A stretch of DNA of 64,000 nt from NCBI GenBank assembly GCA_021741585.1, contig JAIOXN010000001.1, positions 124,001 to 188,000 on the forward strand, given 5' to 3'. Source of the DNA: Aquiluna sp. (GTDB taxonomy: Bacteria; Actinomycetota; Actinomycetes; Actinomycetales; Microbacteriaceae). Position numbers and translations under genes: made by a program. The notes under the pieces are model-generated. The model was not told where the DNA came from. It made no database searches and saw only the letters and a program-made list of their open reading frames with translations. The first letter of the stretch is position 1, and each line of letters begins with the position of its first letter. This document shows, in pieces, positions 63,678-64,000 of this stretch.

Positions 63678-63686
63678 GCCACAATT

Positions 63687-64000
63687 CTAAGCTTGCAAAA
63701 CCCAGTTCGATGCAATTGTTTCTCTAACCTCACCAAGTAATCTCGGCATGGCCTTAGTTTGGGCGATAATTGGGAAGAAATTCGCATCATTACGCCAACG
63801 GGGAACAATGTGTTGGTGCAGGTGGGCGGCGATACCAGCACCGGCGACCTGACCCTGATTCATGCCAATGTTTGCGCCGTGATTGCCAAAGACCTTGTTG
63901 AGGGTGCGCATTGCCTGTTGAGTCAGTAGGCCGATCTCGGCAATTTCCTCTTCGGTAGCCTTATCGTAAGTGTCAACGTGGCGATATGGACAAACAAGCA
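63687..64000 (-). CDS. HIT-family nucleotide hydrolase/phosphorylase (C-terminal part, cut by window edge)
   Basis: The last 104 codons of a HIT protein are in the window. The histidine triad is HLHQHIVPRW, preceded by MNQGQVAGAGIAA and followed by DANFFPIIAQTK. This sequence form matches actinobacterial Ap4A phosphorylase-like HIT proteins (such as Rv2613c of M. tuberculosis), which act on diadenosine tetraphosphate. The N-terminal half lies beyond the right edge. In many Actinobacteria pgsA and pimA follow this gene; here pdxS follows after 9 bp. Confidence 0.9.
   Translation of the reverse strand, partial: LVCPYRHVDTYDKATEEEIAEIGLLTQQAMRTLNKVFGNHGANIGMNQGQVAGAGIAAHLHQHIVPRWRNDANFFPIIAQTKAMPRLLGEVRETIASNWVLQA

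Noticed and set aside
1-64000. Mobile elements, prophage, CRISPR arrays, toxin-antitoxin or defence genes, biosynthetic clusters
   Set aside because: No transposase, integrase, repeat-spacer pattern, or foreign-looking block was found; all genes have a place in the conserved actinobacterial core order.

Overview
This window is a densely packed piece of actinobacterial core chromosome. I read 63 protein genes (two cut by the window edges) and one tRNA. Sixty of the 63 protein genes lie on the minus strand. I see no insertion sequence, prophage, CRISPR array, toxin-antitoxin pair or other accessory module. Gene order is that of Actinobacteria: uvrA-uvrB-coaE-rpsA-polA; hisI-trpE-(Trp membrane protein)-(HGxxPAAW-type protein)-trpC-trpB-trpA-lgt; pyrR-pyrB-pyrC-(PH-like protein)-carA-carB-pyrF-gmk-rpoZ-coaBC-metK-priA-fmt-rsmB-rpe; and rel-secF-secD-yajC-ruvB-ruvA-ruvC-yebC-pdxT-pdxS-HIT. 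An ANTAR regulator of the PdtaR type, a PriA without ATPase motifs and a PolA without proofreading residues also fit that phylum. G+C content looks close to one half by eye (not counted), and spacers are minimal. I infer a small-genome, streamlined freshwater Microbacteriaceae of the Rhodoluna/Aquiluna kind. The family is fairly sure; the genus is a guess.

Layout from left to right. Positions 1-7192 hold DNA repair and replication genes (uvrA, uvrB, coaE, rpsA, polA), with a clear intrinsic terminator between rpsA and coaE. Positions 7227-8371 hold a hotdog thioesterase, the pdtaR regulator and tRNA-Leu(CAA). A perfect 13-bp hairpin then serves both the tRNA and pyk. From pyk (8417) up to rpsD (50760), 42 minus-strand genes run with no spacer above 62 bp and no recognisable terminator. 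Read in the direction of transcription they are rpsD, DUF948, alaS, ruvX, mltG, the shikimate genes aroE-C-K-B-Q, efp, nusB, the whole pyrimidine pathway to UMP except pyrD and pyrE, gmk, rpoZ, coaBC, metK, priA, fmt, rsmB, rpe, hisE-G-F-I, trpE-C-B-A, lgt, gltB-gltD and pyk. Positions 50862-54138 hold rarA divergent from a membrane cyclophilin and a DUF349 protein. Positions 54135-64000 hold rel, the SecDF-YajC translocase accessory complex, the Holliday-junction operon ruvCAB with yebC, the PLP synthase pair pdxT/pdxS, and a HIT-family protein cut by the right edge.

The metabolic genes fit together. aroE/C/K/B/Q and trpE feed chorismate to tryptophan. carAB/pyrBCF make UMP from glutamine-derived carbamoyl phosphate, and gltBD supply glutamate. 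Adjacent genes are tightly coupled: I count nine 8-nt overlaps, eight 4-nt overlaps and six 1-nt overlaps, and about a third of genes start with GTG or TTG.

I did not find a previously undescribed system. The points most worth checking are regulatory. They are a symmetric, probably bidirectional promoter between polA and the thioesterase, three candidate leaderless genes (polA, pdtaR, rarA), the rpsA/coaE terminator, and three places where genes usual for Actinobacteria (mihF, apt, the pgsA-pimA block) are missing.
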